This document shows positions 28,981 to 37,102 of a stretch of 64,000 nt of DNA, one piece after another (position 1 is the first letter of the stretch; every line of letters starts with the position of its first letter). The stretch covers positions 48,663 to 112,662 of the forward strand of contig SVCP01000001.1 in assembly GCA_015058295.1 (NCBI GenBank), given 5' to 3'. Under the pieces are notes generated by a model that was not told the DNA's origin, did no database searches, and saw only the letters and a program-made list of their open reading frames with translations. This DNA comes from Anaerofustis stercorihominis (lineage in GTDB: Bacteria; Bacillota; Clostridia; Eubacteriales; Anaerofustaceae). A program made the position numbers and the translations under genes.

Positions 28981-29009
28981 TTGACAGTTCATATGTTTAA
29001 TGTTATAAT
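28981..29009 (+). promoter_or_regulatory. Perfect consensus promoter of the UroD-like gene
   Basis: TTGACA (28981-28986), 17 bp, TATAAT (29004-29009). The untranslated leader is about 95 nt. Confidence 0.
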
Positions 29010-29110
29010 TAAAAAGAAATATTCGAATTTATGTGTGTTCCGAAGAAATCGGTGTGTATACTCTTGTAAATTCGTGTGTGACGCAAATATATTTCAGCAA
29101 GGAGAAAAAT

Positions 29111-30148
29111 ATGAAACTGACACCAAAAGAAAATTTCCTCAGACTTACAACCGGCGAATGTCCGGAATGGGTTCCGTTCAGCGTGAGAGTTCCTGTTGAA
29201 GGGGTGAATCTGGCTCCGAATATGATGATGGTATTCCCCAGCTGGCTGCAGAAAGACAGAACAGCAAACAACGGTGGTTTTGATATCTGGGGCGTTGAAT
29301 ACGAGGCAAACTACGAAACGAACTTCGGTGCGCTTCCGATGCCCGGCAAGTTTATACTCGATGACATTACAAAATGGAGAGATGTTATCAAAATGCCTGA
29401 TTATTCCGATGTGGATTTCGATCTTATGGCGAAACGAGACCTTGAAAAACTCGGAGAAAGGGGATTTGACCCAAATCAGAGCGCATTTGCCGTTGCAACA
29501 CACAACGGTTACTTCCAGAACCTCATGGCATTTATGGGATTCACAGAAGGTCTTCTTGCAATGTACGAAGAGCCGGAAGAAGTATACGAGCTCGTAATGT
29601 TCATGAGCGACTTTTATATCCCGTTTGCTAAAAAATGTATGGAAGCATACAATGCGGATATTCTCGATATGGCTGACGATATGGCAACACAGACCGATCC
29701 GTTCGTTTCTGTGGAAATGTATCGTGAACTTATCAAGCCTGCTCATGCAAAACACGCACAGGTTGCTCTCGACATGGGCAAAGCCGCAACAATGCACAAC
29801 TGCGGAAGATGCGAAGATTATCTTGAAGATTATGTTGAATTCGGCATCTCTCTGTGGAACCCTGCACAGGTATCAAATGATCTGAAAGCTGCAAAAGCAA
29901 AATTCGGTAACAAGCTCGCTATCCAGGGCGGATGGGAATATCATTTGCCGCTGAGCATGGATAAGCTCCTTGCTGACGAAGAAATGATACGTCAGAGTGT
30001 AAGAGATGTTATCAACAATCTTGCCCCGGGCGGTGGATATTGTTTCTCCGGCGGTGCGTTTGCGCTTCCGGGTAACGAAATGGCTCCGCTCGTAAACAAG
30101 TGGGTTGCGGAAGAAGCTGTACCGCTTTGTCTTGATTTTTACAAATAA
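29111..30148 (+). CDS. Uroporphyrinogen-decarboxylase-family (methyltransferase-like) protein
   Basis: A 345-residue TIM-barrel protein of the UroD superfamily. Unlike heme-pathway UroD it carries a zinc-type motif H229-x-C231-x2-C234 (MHNCGRC) and a C-terminal cysteine in GGGYCFSGG, the arrangement used by methylcobamide:CoM-type methyltransferases (MtaA/MtbA). It probably transfers methyl groups between a corrinoid protein and a thiol; no corrinoid protein is adjacent. The start at 29111 follows GGAGAAAAAT; an upstream in-frame ATG at 29033 lacks a ribosome site. It is monocistronic. Confidence 0.
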   Translation: MKLTPKENFLRLTTGECPEWVPFSVRVPVEGVNLAPNMMMVFPSWLQKDRTANNGGFDIWGVEYEANYETNFGALPMPGKFILDDITKWRDVIKMPDYSDVDFDLMAKRDLEKLGERGFDPNQSAFAVATHNGYFQNLMAFMGFTEGLLAMYEEPEEVYELVMFMSDFYIPFAKKCMEAYNADILDMADDMATQTDPFVSVEMYRELIKPAHAKHAQVALDMGKAATMHNCGRCEDYLEDYVEFGISLWNPAQVSNDLKAAKAKFGNKLAIQGGWEYHLPLSMDKLLADEEMIRQSVRDVINNLAPGGGYCFSGGAFALPGNEMAPLVNKWVAEEAVPLCLDFYK

Positions 30149-30161
30149 AAAAATATCTTCG

Positions 30162-30186
30162 GGCCGCATTTTCCTGCGGCCTTTTG
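30162..30186 (+). terminator. Terminator of the UroD-like gene
   Basis: The stem GGCCGCA/TGCGGCC with a 6-nt loop is followed by TTTTG. Confidence 0.
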
Positions 30187-30283
30187 TTTTAGACAAATGT
30201 CCGACATAGACAGATATAGAGAAAGTGATAATATATTGTCGGGATACACTTATACTTTATGTGTATTTTGTTGAAACTTTCGG

Positions 30284-30313
30284 GTAATATGTTTTTATTT
30301 TTCAGCATATATT
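30284..30313 (+). promoter_or_regulatory. Possible sigma-E-type (mother-cell) promoter
   Basis: GTAATAT (30284-30290), 15 bp, CATATATT (30306-30313) resembles the sigma-E pattern of sporulating Bacillota. The GGAGGTG ribosome site follows within 10 bp, so the leader would be very short. In B. subtilis spoIVFAB is sigma-E dependent. Inference from pattern only. Confidence 0.
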
Positions 30314-30331
30314 CTCTCACGGAGGTGTGAA

Positions 30332-31051
30332 ATGAACGATTACCCCAAAAGATATGAGTTAAAGCTCAGAAGTGATTCATCGGACAATACGTATACTTCA
30401 TATACAAATCCGTATGATAGAAAAGAGAAAAATAAGGACAGAATATCATGGAAAAGCACCGCATGTATTATGATATTGTTCGGTGTGGTGTTTCTGAAAA
30501 TATCCGGCGGAGAAAACTCGGAGGCCATACTCGGAAAAATGGACTCTCTGATAAATTCACAGTTTGACATTTCCGAAACAACGCAGGTAATGTCCCGGTT
30601 TGCAAAGGAAGCCTCTTCTTTTTTTGTTTCCGATGCATCTGAACTTGCTCTTGCTCTTCCCGTAAAAGACGGAAAACTTTTGCAAGGATTTGAAGAGACA
30701 ACGCATCCCGTATTTATGACATCGGTAGCGCCTACAGGAGTTACATTTGCCGCAGAGCCCTCTGCGTATGTATACAGTGCCGTAGACGGCATAGTGACAT
30801 CGGTAAACGCAAATACAGACGGAACGAAAAGAATTGTCATAAAGTACGATAAGGATATTTCCATCGCATATGACAATCTCTCTATGGTCTATGTAAAAGA
30901 AGATGACCTGATCGCAAAAGACAGCATAATCGCCCTTCTTGCAGAAGAAACACCGTCAAAACTGAAATTCGAAGTGTGGGTCGATAATACTGCTGTGGAC
31001 CCTATGGATTATATTGTAAGCAGTGTAGATACATATGTTCAGAGCGAATAG
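30332..31051 (+). CDS. spoIVFA: SpoIVFA-like sporulation protein (degenerate LytM domain)
   Basis: A 239-residue membrane protein: a charged cytosolic N-terminus, one membrane helix (about 43-58), and an outer M23/LytM-like fold (about 130-235, e.g. SAVDGIVTSVNAN and KLKFEVWVDN). The zinc-ligand histidines of real LytM peptidases are missing, as in SpoIVFA. In B. subtilis SpoIVFA holds the SpoIVFB protease inactive in the forespore membrane. The gene overlaps the SpoIVFB-like gene by 17 bp, which supports the call. Confidence 0.
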   Translation: MNDYPKRYELKLRSDSSDNTYTSYTNPYDRKEKNKDRISWKSTACIMILFGVVFLKISGGENSEAILGKMDSLINSQFDISETTQVMSRFAKEASSFFVSDASELALALPVKDGKLLQGFEETTHPVFMTSVAPTGVTFAAEPSAYVYSAVDGIVTSVNANTDGTKRIVIKYDKDISIAYDNLSMVYVKEDDLIAKDSIIALLAEETPSKLKFEVWVDNTAVDPMDYIVSSVDTYVQSE

Positions 31052-31670
31052 TATAAGAAACTGCACTGAATCTCTGGCTGCGGTCATTCTCATCATAAAG
31101 ATAATACAGACAAACAGTATTTATGATATTGCTGTATTCGCATCTGCAATGATCGTTCACGAATTGTTTCATTTCATATGCGCAAAATGTGTGGGTATGA
31201 AAGTTGTATTGAGAGGAATGAGCCTATTCGGCCCCGATATCCGTATGGAAGATGAAAAAAATTTGTATAAAAGGCTTATTGTCTGTTCGGGTGGTGTTGT
31301 CGGAAATCTTATGTGTGCAGCGATCTCAATACTGTATTCATCCGTAAACAGAAGTGTGGATACATACTATTTTACATGCTGTAATCTTCTGATTGCGGCA
31401 ATAAACCTAATCCCTTCATTTCCCCTCGACGGAGGAAGAATACTTTATTGCGTGTTTGAAAGTATTTTCGGAAGAACAAAAGCTGTCCGGTATACCGCAA
31501 CTGCCGGAAATCTCATTGCGACGGTTATTTTCGTCTTTGGAATATATGTATTTCTTTTTTATACGGACAATGTGCTCCTTCCTGTCCTGGGAATATTTAT
31601 GATATACAAAAACGAAAAGGAAATAAATTCCGTGAATACACAATATGTAAAAAGTCTGCTCAGTTCATAA
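31035..31670 (+). CDS. spoIVFB: SpoIVFB-like intramembrane metalloprotease (M50)
   Basis: A 211-residue site-2 protease with the zinc motif HELFH (residues 42-46) in the membrane and the third ligand motif FPLDGGRIL near residue 135. Five or six membrane segments are visible. SpoIVFB cleaves pro-sigma-K in the mother cell during sporulation. It overlaps spoIVFA, has no own promoter, and ends the operon. The call is strong because of the pair; whether sporulation still works in this organism is uncertain. Confidence 0.
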   Translation: MFRANSIRNCTESLAAVILIIKIIQTNSIYDIAVFASAMIVHELFHFICAKCVGMKVVLRGMSLFGPDIRMEDEKNLYKRLIVCSGGVVGNLMCAAISILYSSVNRSVDTYYFTCCNLLIAAINLIPSFPLDGGRILYCVFESIFGRTKAVRYTATAGNLIATVIFVFGIYVFLFYTDNVLLPVLGIFMIYKNEKEINSVNTQYVKSLLSS

Positions 31671-31758
31671 GTAGGGGCTTTGTGTTTATTGTTTGACATA
31701 ATATCTGTTCATGCGGTAGAATAATAAACAGTAATATTTATATATCGGGAGAAACAAA

Positions 31759-32469
31759 ATGATATTCGCGGTAATAGTTGCAGGTGGAACGGGAAGCCGT
31801 ATGGGGAAAGATATGCCGAAGCAGTTTCTTGAAATCGGCAGCAGACCCATAATAATACATACGCTCGTTAAATTCCTTCAATGCGAGGTTTTTGATAAAG
31901 TTTATATCGGAATACACCCGGACTGGCAGAATTATATGCAGGAACTTGTTGATAAATATATAGATAAAAATAAAGACAAAGTCGTTCTCACACCGGGAGG
32001 GAAAGACAGGAATTCCACGCTTTTTAATGTTATAGACGACATATGCCGTAATTATGGTGAAGATGAGGATCATATTATTATAACTCACGATGGAGTCCGT
32101 CCGTTTTTTACGGTGAAGCTTATCGAAGAAAATATTTCCGCGGTACAAAAATACGGCGCGGTGGCAACTGTAATACCCTCCACGGATACAATAATGTGTT
32201 CATACGACGGCACAAGTATTGACAATATCCCCGACAGAAAAAATATGTTCTGTGCGCAGACGCCGCAGAGCTTTAATTTGATGAAGCTGAAAAGAGTATT
32301 TGCTTCTCTGACGGAGGAAGAAAAACAAAGGCTTACGGATGCCTGTGGTGTGTTTGCGTATAAAGGTGAGTATGTTCACTTCGTGCAGGGTGATCCTTCA
32401 AACATAAAAATCACTACACCAATTGATATGGTTATTGCGGAAGCGATTCTGCGTGAATGCAGTTTCTGA
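31759..32469 (+). CDS. IspD/TarI-family cytidylyltransferase
   Basis: A 236-residue CTP-dependent cytidylyltransferase. GGTGSRMG-x5-PKQF is the CTP-binding loop, and HDGVRPFF, TPQSF and NIKITTPID are conserved. GGKDRNSTLFNVI and NIKITTP are closer to TarI (ribitol-5-phosphate, teichoic acid) than to classical IspD (methylerythritol-4-phosphate), but some clostridial IspD look alike. In this genome an MEP pathway exists (ispG at 22 kb), so either role is possible. GGGAGAAA precedes the ATG. Confidence 0.
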   Translation: MIFAVIVAGGTGSRMGKDMPKQFLEIGSRPIIIHTLVKFLQCEVFDKVYIGIHPDWQNYMQELVDKYIDKNKDKVVLTPGGKDRNSTLFNVIDDICRNYGEDEDHIIITHDGVRPFFTVKLIEENISAVQKYGAVATVIPSTDTIMCSYDGTSIDNIPDRKNMFCAQTPQSFNLMKLKRVFASLTEEEKQRLTDACGVFAYKGEYVHFVQGDPSNIKITTPIDMVIAEAILRECSF

Positions 32470-32485
32470 TTGTGCGGAGTTGGTA

Positions 32486-32932
32486 ATGAGCAATATAAAT
32501 ATAAGACCTGCAGTCAGCAAAGATGCTGTAAGGATTGCAGAAGTGGAGATATTCAACTACCGCCTGAATTTTTATCCCGTTTTCCGTAACGATTACTTTT
32601 ATTTTGCTGAACTGAATGTACTTACCAAGGCGGAAAGCAATATGGATCACATTGAAAATATGTGGGTATATGATGACGGAGTGGTGAAGGGGTTTATATG
32701 CATTTACGGCAGGGAAGTCAGGAAACTCTTCGTTGAGCCGGTATTGCAAAGTCTGGGTATCGGTTCGGAACTTCTGAAATTTGCCATAGAAAAGTTTGAC
32801 ACAGACAGGTTGTGGGTACTTGAGAAAAATATCCGTGCCATATCCTTCTATGAAAGGCATGGATTTAACCTTACGGAAGAAAAAAAATACGAAGAAGGCA
32901 CGACGGAAAATCTGATATTGATGAAAAGATAA
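32486..32932 (+). CDS. GNAT-family N-acetyltransferase
   Basis: A 148-residue acetyl-CoA-dependent acetyltransferase. The CoA-binding signature reads VLQSLGIGSELLKFA, and the C-terminal RAISFYERHGF is typical. An earlier in-frame start (32423) lies inside the preceding gene; the ATG at 32486 has GCGGAG upstream. Target unknown. It follows the cytidylyltransferase by 16 bp and is followed by a terminator. Confidence 0.
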   Translation: MSNINIRPAVSKDAVRIAEVEIFNYRLNFYPVFRNDYFYFAELNVLTKAESNMDHIENMWVYDDGVVKGFICIYGREVRKLFVEPVLQSLGIGSELLKFAIEKFDTDRLWVLEKNIRAISFYERHGFNLTEEKKYEEGTTENLILMKR

Positions 32933-32941
32933 ACATTAAAA

Positions 32942-32963
32942 GCCGGTTTGAATCCGGCCTTTT
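32942..32963 (+). terminator. Terminator of the cytidylyltransferase-GNAT pair
   Basis: The stem GCCGG/CCGGC with a 7-nt loop is followed by TTTTTA. Confidence 0.
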
Positions 32964-32977
32964 TATTGCGTATGTAA

Positions 32978-33376
32978 TTATTTTTTTACCTTTCGGATAA
33001 TCCACAAAGACACAAACTGAGACGCTGTTGCGGCAAAAGCACATCCGGAGGTGAACATATAATACTGAATAAACTCAATCAGATCCCACTCAAAGGAAAC
33101 GAGCTTATATCCGAGAAATGTTCCGATTTGTTTGTAAAAAATCACTGCGATCAATACTTCAGTAAAGAGGCTCAAAAATACTGATCTCGGCGGTATTTTA
33201 CCTGTGAAATGCTGAAGCAACACACTGATTACCGCAGGAATTAGTGCCATCAGCATCATCCATAAGAAATCTTCCAGCCTTCTCATAAAGAATCGGGGAA
33301 TAATATAAAAATCAGTCACTGCCGTGAGTATACCGCAAAGGACGGGATAAAATATTTTCCTTGAAAGCTTTGTCAT
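32978..33376 (-). CDS. Four-span membrane protein, unknown
   Basis: I do not recognise this 132-residue protein. Four membrane segments can be read (about 8-25, 34-52, 65-83 and 100-122), with a basic end (RKVKK). The start at 33376 has AGGAG six bases upstream and is preferred to the ATG at 33391. It stands alone between convergent and parallel genes. Confidence 0.
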   Translation of the reverse strand: MTKLSRKIFYPVLCGILTAVTDFYIIPRFFMRRLEDFLWMMLMALIPAVISVLLQHFTGKIPPRSVFLSLFTEVLIAVIFYKQIGTFLGYKLVSFEWDLIEFIQYYMFTSGCAFAATASQFVSLWIIRKVKK

Positions 33377-33450
33377 ATTATTCTCCTTCACTTAATCTTA
33401 ATCAGGAATTTACATATCCATATTATCATAATCACAACAAATACACAATC

Positions 33451-33476
33451 AAAAACCCGTCAGTACTGATGACGGG
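33451..33476 (-). terminator. Terminator of holB-ricT
   Basis: The stem CCCGTCA/TGACGGG is followed on the minus strand by TTTTT. Confidence 0.
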
Positions 33477-33484
33477 CATTGAAT

Positions 33485-34408
33485 TTATATATCACTTTCA
33501 ACGCTTTCTTTAGTCTTTTTCTGCAGTTTTTTCAGCTCAGCAACTTCCTCTGCGGAAAGATCTGCATATTCGTCGTTGTCGTTTTTCTGTTTGTGTTTTT
33601 TCTGTCCGATTGGTGTTACTTCATCTTTTGAGAACTCTCTGAGAACACCGTCTTCTCCGCTCATTCTTACGGTAACGATCTCTTTTATGGCATTGAGGGC
33701 TGTTACGATGCCTTCTCCGCTCTTTGTCTTTACTTTCTGTCCGACGTCCGGCATTTCAGAAAGAGTCTGCTCATAATGATCGTGCTCATATTTCAGGCAA
33801 CAAAGAAGCCTTCCGCATGCGCCGCTGATCTTGCCGGGGTTGAGGGAAAGACCCTGTTCTTTTGCCATTTTGATGGATACCGGTTCGAATTCGCTGAGCC
33901 ATTTGCTGCAGCAAAGTTCTCTTCCGCACTGCGCAACTCCTCCGAGCATTTTTGATTCATCGCGGACACCTACCTGACGGAGTTCGATTCTGATGCGGAA
34001 AATTGATGCGAGGTCTTTTACAAGATCCCTGAAGTCGATTCTGCCGTCTGCTGTAAATGAGAAAATTACTTTTGTCGCATCAAAAGTATATTCAGCCTTT
34101 ATGACCTTCATATCAAGTTTGTGTTTTGCTACCTGAGCCTTGCATATTTCAAGAGCTTCCGGGATCTTTGCAAGGTTAGCTTCCTGATCTTTGATGTCTT
34201 TTGGGGTGGCTTTTCTGATGACGGGCTTTACAGGATGCTTGAGAGTTTCTTCTTCAACGTATTTTACCTTTGAAGCCACTGTGCCGAACTCCATACCCCT
34301 TGCTGTTTCGACGATTACATTGTCGCCGAGTTTAAGAAATATCTGTTGCGGATCGAAATAATAAATCTTGCCCGCACTTTTAAATCTGATTCCAACTATT
34401 TTCTGCAT
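33485..34408 (-). CDS. ricT: PSP1-domain protein RicT (YaaT)
   Basis: A 307-residue PSP1-family protein. Cysteine signatures CGRELCCSKW and CGRLLCCLKYEH bind iron-sulfur clusters in the RicA-RicF-RicT complex, which in B. subtilis promotes RNA maturation with RNase Y and affects sporulation and competence. The C-terminus is basic and low-complexity. It overlaps holB by 29 bp, the same order as in Bacillus. Confidence 0.
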   Translation of the reverse strand: MQKIVGIRFKSAGKIYYFDPQQIFLKLGDNVIVETARGMEFGTVASKVKYVEEETLKHPVKPVIRKATPKDIKDQEANLAKIPEALEICKAQVAKHKLDMKVIKAEYTFDATKVIFSFTADGRIDFRDLVKDLASIFRIRIELRQVGVRDESKMLGGVAQCGRELCCSKWLSEFEPVSIKMAKEQGLSLNPGKISGACGRLLCCLKYEHDHYEQTLSEMPDVGQKVKTKSGEGIVTALNAIKEIVTVRMSGEDGVLREFSKDEVTPIGQKKHKQKNDNDEYADLSAEEVAELKKLQKKTKESVESDI

Positions 34409-35291
34409 TACATTCCTCCAATATATCGATGAGCATTGCCTCTACTGCAAGTTGAGGCGATGCGTTTCTTTCGATGGCAGTTATTGTTTTCTGAACTGTG
34501 TTTATAATGTTTGTGTTACACACTTTTCCGATCTTTGTGTAGAGTATACCGAAATCGTCTTTTGTGTAATCTTTTGTGATGTTTGTCTGTTTGTATGTGA
34601 GCATCTGAACGAAAAAAGAATGTACATACTCCAGGTTCATCAAGGCCGCATCTTTACGGGAAATGTTTTTGTCCTCTGCTGACTGTAAAAAAGCTTTCGC
34701 TGTGGAAAAGATGCCTTCGATACTTCCTTCAAGGATAAGCTTTTCCATACGGTTTGCGACGAATCTGCGTATATCTTGGTTTTTAAGATCAATACCTTTG
34801 CTTTTTACGGTGACGGTTGTTACTCTTGAGAGTATAGTCCCGAGAATATTATCCTTTGACTGTGCTATAAGTACCATTACAGTATTCGCAGGAGGTTCTT
34901 CGATTGTCTTCAGAAGAAAATTCTGTGAGTCGTCCCTCATGGTATGAGCATCGTGTATAATGATCATCTTGTAATCGCTTTCTGTGGGGGATGTCTGTAA
35001 AAATCCCACAACATTGCGCAGTCTGTCAAGCTTTATTCCTGTACCTTCCGGGTATACATCAACCACATCTGCATGGGTGCCTTTTTCGATCCTGTCAGAA
35101 ATGCTTTTATAAACGGCACCATTTCCGGAAAATATCGCACTGACAAATTCCTTGCAGGAATTTTCTGCAGCCACCTTGTCGTCTCCCACAAACAGATATG
35201 CATGTGAGATCTTTCCGCTTTTCAGACTTGCGAGAAGCGCCTGCCTGTCAGAATCAATAACATCGTTCAGTATATTTGTACCTTCAAACAT
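34380..35291 (-). CDS. holB: DNA polymerase III delta' subunit
   Basis: A clamp-loader subunit of the AAA+ family. The N-terminal P-loop region (SHAYLFVGDDKVAAENSC) is degenerate, as is normal for delta'. The DAHTMRDDSQNFLLKTIEEPP segment (about 110-130) is a hallmark of the family. At 303 residues the length is usual. It has its own promoter (35367-35394) and leads the holB-ricT operon. Confidence 0.
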   Translation of the reverse strand: MFEGTNILNDVIDSDRQALLASLKSGKISHAYLFVGDDKVAAENSCKEFVSAIFSGNGAVYKSISDRIEKGTHADVVDVYPEGTGIKLDRLRNVVGFLQTSPTESDYKMIIIHDAHTMRDDSQNFLLKTIEEPPANTVMVLIAQSKDNILGTILSRVTTVTVKSKGIDLKNQDIRRFVANRMEKLILEGSIEGIFSTAKAFLQSAEDKNISRKDAALMNLEYVHSFFVQMLTYKQTNITKDYTKDDFGILYTKIGKVCNTNIINTVQKTITAIERNASPQLAVEAMLIDILEECNAENSWNQI

Positions 35292-35366
35292 CGTTACTGC
35301 CTTTTGGTTATTTTTTCATATAACCTTTGATTTTTTTATATAAAGTTGTTAAAATGTCACTTGCAT

Positions 35367-35394
35367 ATTGTATCATACTTTTTTATTGTGTAAA
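35367..35394 (-). promoter_or_regulatory. Promoter of holB-ricT
   Basis: Minus strand: TTTACA (35394-35389), 16 bp, TACAAT (35372-35367). Confidence 0.
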
Positions 35395-35508
35395 GTATTG
35401 TTTGCCGTAAATTTCAGGTGTTTGCCGGCATACAGACACAATATACATCTATTATAACATATTTTTGCTCGTAAATGTAAAAATAATAATGAGAATATGT
35501 TTCCGATA

Positions 35509-35517
35509 TGGTATAAT
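35509..35517 (+). promoter_or_regulatory. Extended -10 promoter of trxA
   Basis: TGG-TATAAT (35509-35517) with no good -35 box. The gene starts 27 bp further on. Confidence 0.
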
Positions 35518-35543
35518 ATTGGCAATCAGTCAGGGGGTATAAA

Positions 35544-35873
35544 ATGGCAGACGTAAAAGTAATAGAAATCAATGACGAGGATTTTGAAAGGGAAGTGTTG
35601 CAGGCAGATGAACTTGTAGTTCTCGACTTCTGGGCAGAATGGTGTGGACCGTGCAGAGCAGTAGCTCCGATTATGGACAAACTTGCCGAAGAATATGCGG
35701 GAAAAGTAAAGATCTGTAAGCTTAATGTGGATGACAACGAAACAGTTCCGTCACAGTTCGGAATCATGAGCATTCCCACAGTTCTTTTCTTCAAAGGCGG
35801 AGACCTTCTCGTTTCCAAAGTCGGTGCACTCAGAAAAGACGGCTATAAAGAAATCATTGACAGCCTTATGTAA
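35544..35873 (+). CDS. trxA: Thioredoxin
   Basis: A 109-residue dithiol-disulfide redox protein of the cytoplasm. The active site is WCGPC at residues 33-37 (C34 and C37), with the family cis-proline in SIPTV and the GALRKDGYKEII C-terminus. GGGGGT before the ATG is the ribosome site. It is monocistronic, with a terminator at 35888-35916. No thioredoxin reductase is adjacent. Confidence 0.
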   Translation: MADVKVIEINDEDFEREVLQADELVVLDFWAEWCGPCRAVAPIMDKLAEEYAGKVKICKLNVDDNETVPSQFGIMSIPTVLFFKGGDLLVSKVGALRKDGYKEIIDSLM

Positions 35874-35887
35874 TCAGATAAAAAATC

Positions 35888-35916
35888 AGATCCGTTGTTT
35901 ATGAACGGATCTTTTT
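35888..35916 (+). terminator. Terminator of trxA
   Basis: The 9-bp stem AGATCCGTT/AACGGATCT is followed by TTTTT. Confidence 0.
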
Positions 35917-35919
35917 ATT

Positions 35920-36408
35920 TTATACACACATCTGCCTTCTCAGGCGATCGATGGCGCTTTTTTCGATTCTGGAGACCTGTGCCTGACTTATTCCTACGAG
36001 TGTTGCTACTTCTATCTGGGTTCTGCCTTTATAGTAGCGTAGGTTGATGATATTCCTCTCTTTGTCGTTGAGATTTTTTATAGCCTGCAAAAGACATATT
36101 TCTTCTATCCACATTTCCTCTGTGTTTTTTTCGTCCTTTATCCTGTCCATGAGAAGGATGCTGTCTCCGCCTTCGGAATAGATACATTCATACAGGGACG
36201 ACGGCTCCGCAATGGCTTTCAGTGCGTTTGTGACATCTTTTTCATCTACTTCGAGGGCCTTTGCGATGGCTTCATTTGAAGCATATTTTTCAGGGTCCGC
36301 TTCCCGTAGTTTGAGACTTCTGTAAGCAATGTCTTTCATTGACCGTGATACTCTTATGGTGCTGTTGTCACGAAGGTATCTGCGGATTTCCCCTACAATC
36401 ATCGGCAC
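35920..36408 (-). pseudogene. sigG: 5'-truncated SigG/SigF-like sporulation sigma factor
   Basis: 162 residues match the C-terminal two thirds of forespore sigma factors, closer to SigG: PMIVGEIRRYLRDN (end of region 2), IRVSRSMKDIAYR (region 3) and RTQIEVATLVGISQAQVSRIEK (region 4.2). Sigma regions 1.2 to 2.2, which contact core RNA polymerase, are absent. Upstream the frame runs on through non-homologous codons and there is no ribosome site before the first ATG, so about 90 N-terminal residues have been lost. The break lies about 95 bp before the tRNA-Pro gene, with phage remains behind it. It is probably non-functional unless DNA rearrangement restores the 5' half. Confidence 0.
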
Positions 36409-36463
36409 GGATATTTTTTGAGGAAAGAATATCTTATTTTTTTACTCAACATGAAATTTATAC

Positions 36464-36492
36464 TTGATTTTACATTCACAAATGTATATAAT
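36464..36492 (+). promoter_or_regulatory. Promoter of tRNA-Pro
   Basis: TTGATT (36464-36469), 17 bp, TATAAT (36487-36492), 12 bp before the mature tRNA. Confidence 0.
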
Positions 36493-36503
36493 GTAACGGT
36501 AAT

Positions 36504-36580
36504 CGGGGCGTGGCGCAGTTTGGTAGCGCGCTTGAATGGGGTTCAAGAGGCCGGAGGTTCGAATCCTCTCGCTCCGACCA
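36504..36580 (+). tRNA. tRNA-Pro (anticodon GGG)
   Basis: A 77-nt cloverleaf with CCA encoded. Acceptor stem CGGGGCG/CGCTCCG (one G-U pair), anticodon stem CTTGA/TCAAG with loop ATGGGGT (anticodon GGG at loop positions 3-5), and T-loop GTTCGAATC. The discriminator base is A. Confidence 0.
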
Positions 36581-36595
36581 TTTTACTTGAAAAAC

Positions 36596-36625
36596 ATAAC
36601 GTGGCTTCACCACGTTATATTTTTT
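36596..36625 (+). terminator. Terminator of tRNA-Pro
   Basis: The perfect 9-bp stem ATAACGTGG/CCACGTTAT with a 5-nt loop is followed by a run of T. Confidence 0.
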
Positions 36626-36626
36626 A

Positions 36627-36758
36627 TCCGACCATCTTTTTACAGATTTTCCAAGGTGTGGTTAATGCCTCGCTTTTTTTATTTTTCATACCCCTCGTGA
36701 GAGGATTCGAATCTTGGGAGGTGAGGGACGTGAAGAAAATATCACGGTGTGATATTTT
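36627..36758 (+). repeat. tRNA-tail element after tRNA-Pro
   Basis: Three parts derived from or linked to the tRNA. First, TCCGACCAT (36627-36635) is a direct copy of the tRNA 3' end (36573-36581). Second, GAGAGGATTCGAA (36699-36711) is an exact inverted copy of 13 nt of the T-arm (36558-36570), with weaker similarity on both sides. Third, 25 bp later comes the hairpin AAAATATCAC-GGT-GTGATATTTT (36736-36758). The same order occurs after tRNA-Leu at 46.3 kb. Confidence 0.
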
Positions 36759-36818
36759 TAGGGCTGTATCTTGCGCCCGAAAGTCGACTGTTTAAGCTCT
36801 GATCATCTGAGCAATAAA

Positions 36819-36867
36819 AAAGCACCGTAAAGGTGCATATAAAAACCGCATGGGGTATCATGCGGTT
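36819..36867 (-). terminator. Two tandem terminators (minus strand)
   Basis: The stems ACCGCATG/CATGCGGT (36845-36866) and GCACC/GGTGC (36823-36837) are each followed on the minus strand by T runs. They end the small gene and broken capsid gene above. Confidence 0.
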
Positions 36868-36869
36868 AA

Positions 36870-37100
36870 TTATCTGATGAAATTGTCGTAATAAAACTGA
36901 TCTCTTATCTTCTCAAACATGAGAGATAATTCAGATGGTTCTCCGTCCGCCTGGATATATATCGCAAATAAATCATCCAATATGTCCAATAGTATCAATT
37001 TATCGTCTGTGTTGTCGCTTAAAATAAGAGAATCTAAATCGTGCGTAAAGCGGGCCATATATGGTCTGATTTTCTCTACGTTTTCTTTATTTATTATCAT
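36870..37100 (-). CDS. Small acidic protein, possible immunity partner of the broken capsid/toxin gene
   Basis: A 76-residue helical acidic protein (many Asp/Glu, ILLDILDDLFAIYIQADGEPSELSLMFEKI). The start at 37100 has AGGAG seven bases upstream; a longer frame to 37166 overlaps the gene before it. It starts 2 bp after the stop of the phage capsid/toxin-like pseudogene. Small acidic proteins in this position often neutralise a C-terminal toxin domain, but that is inferred; the family is not recognised with certainty. Confidence 0.
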   Translation of the reverse strand: MIINKENVEKIRPYMARFTHDLDSLILSDNTDDKLILLDILDDLFAIYIQADGEPSELSLMFEKIRDQFYYDNFIR

Positions 37101-37102
37101 AA

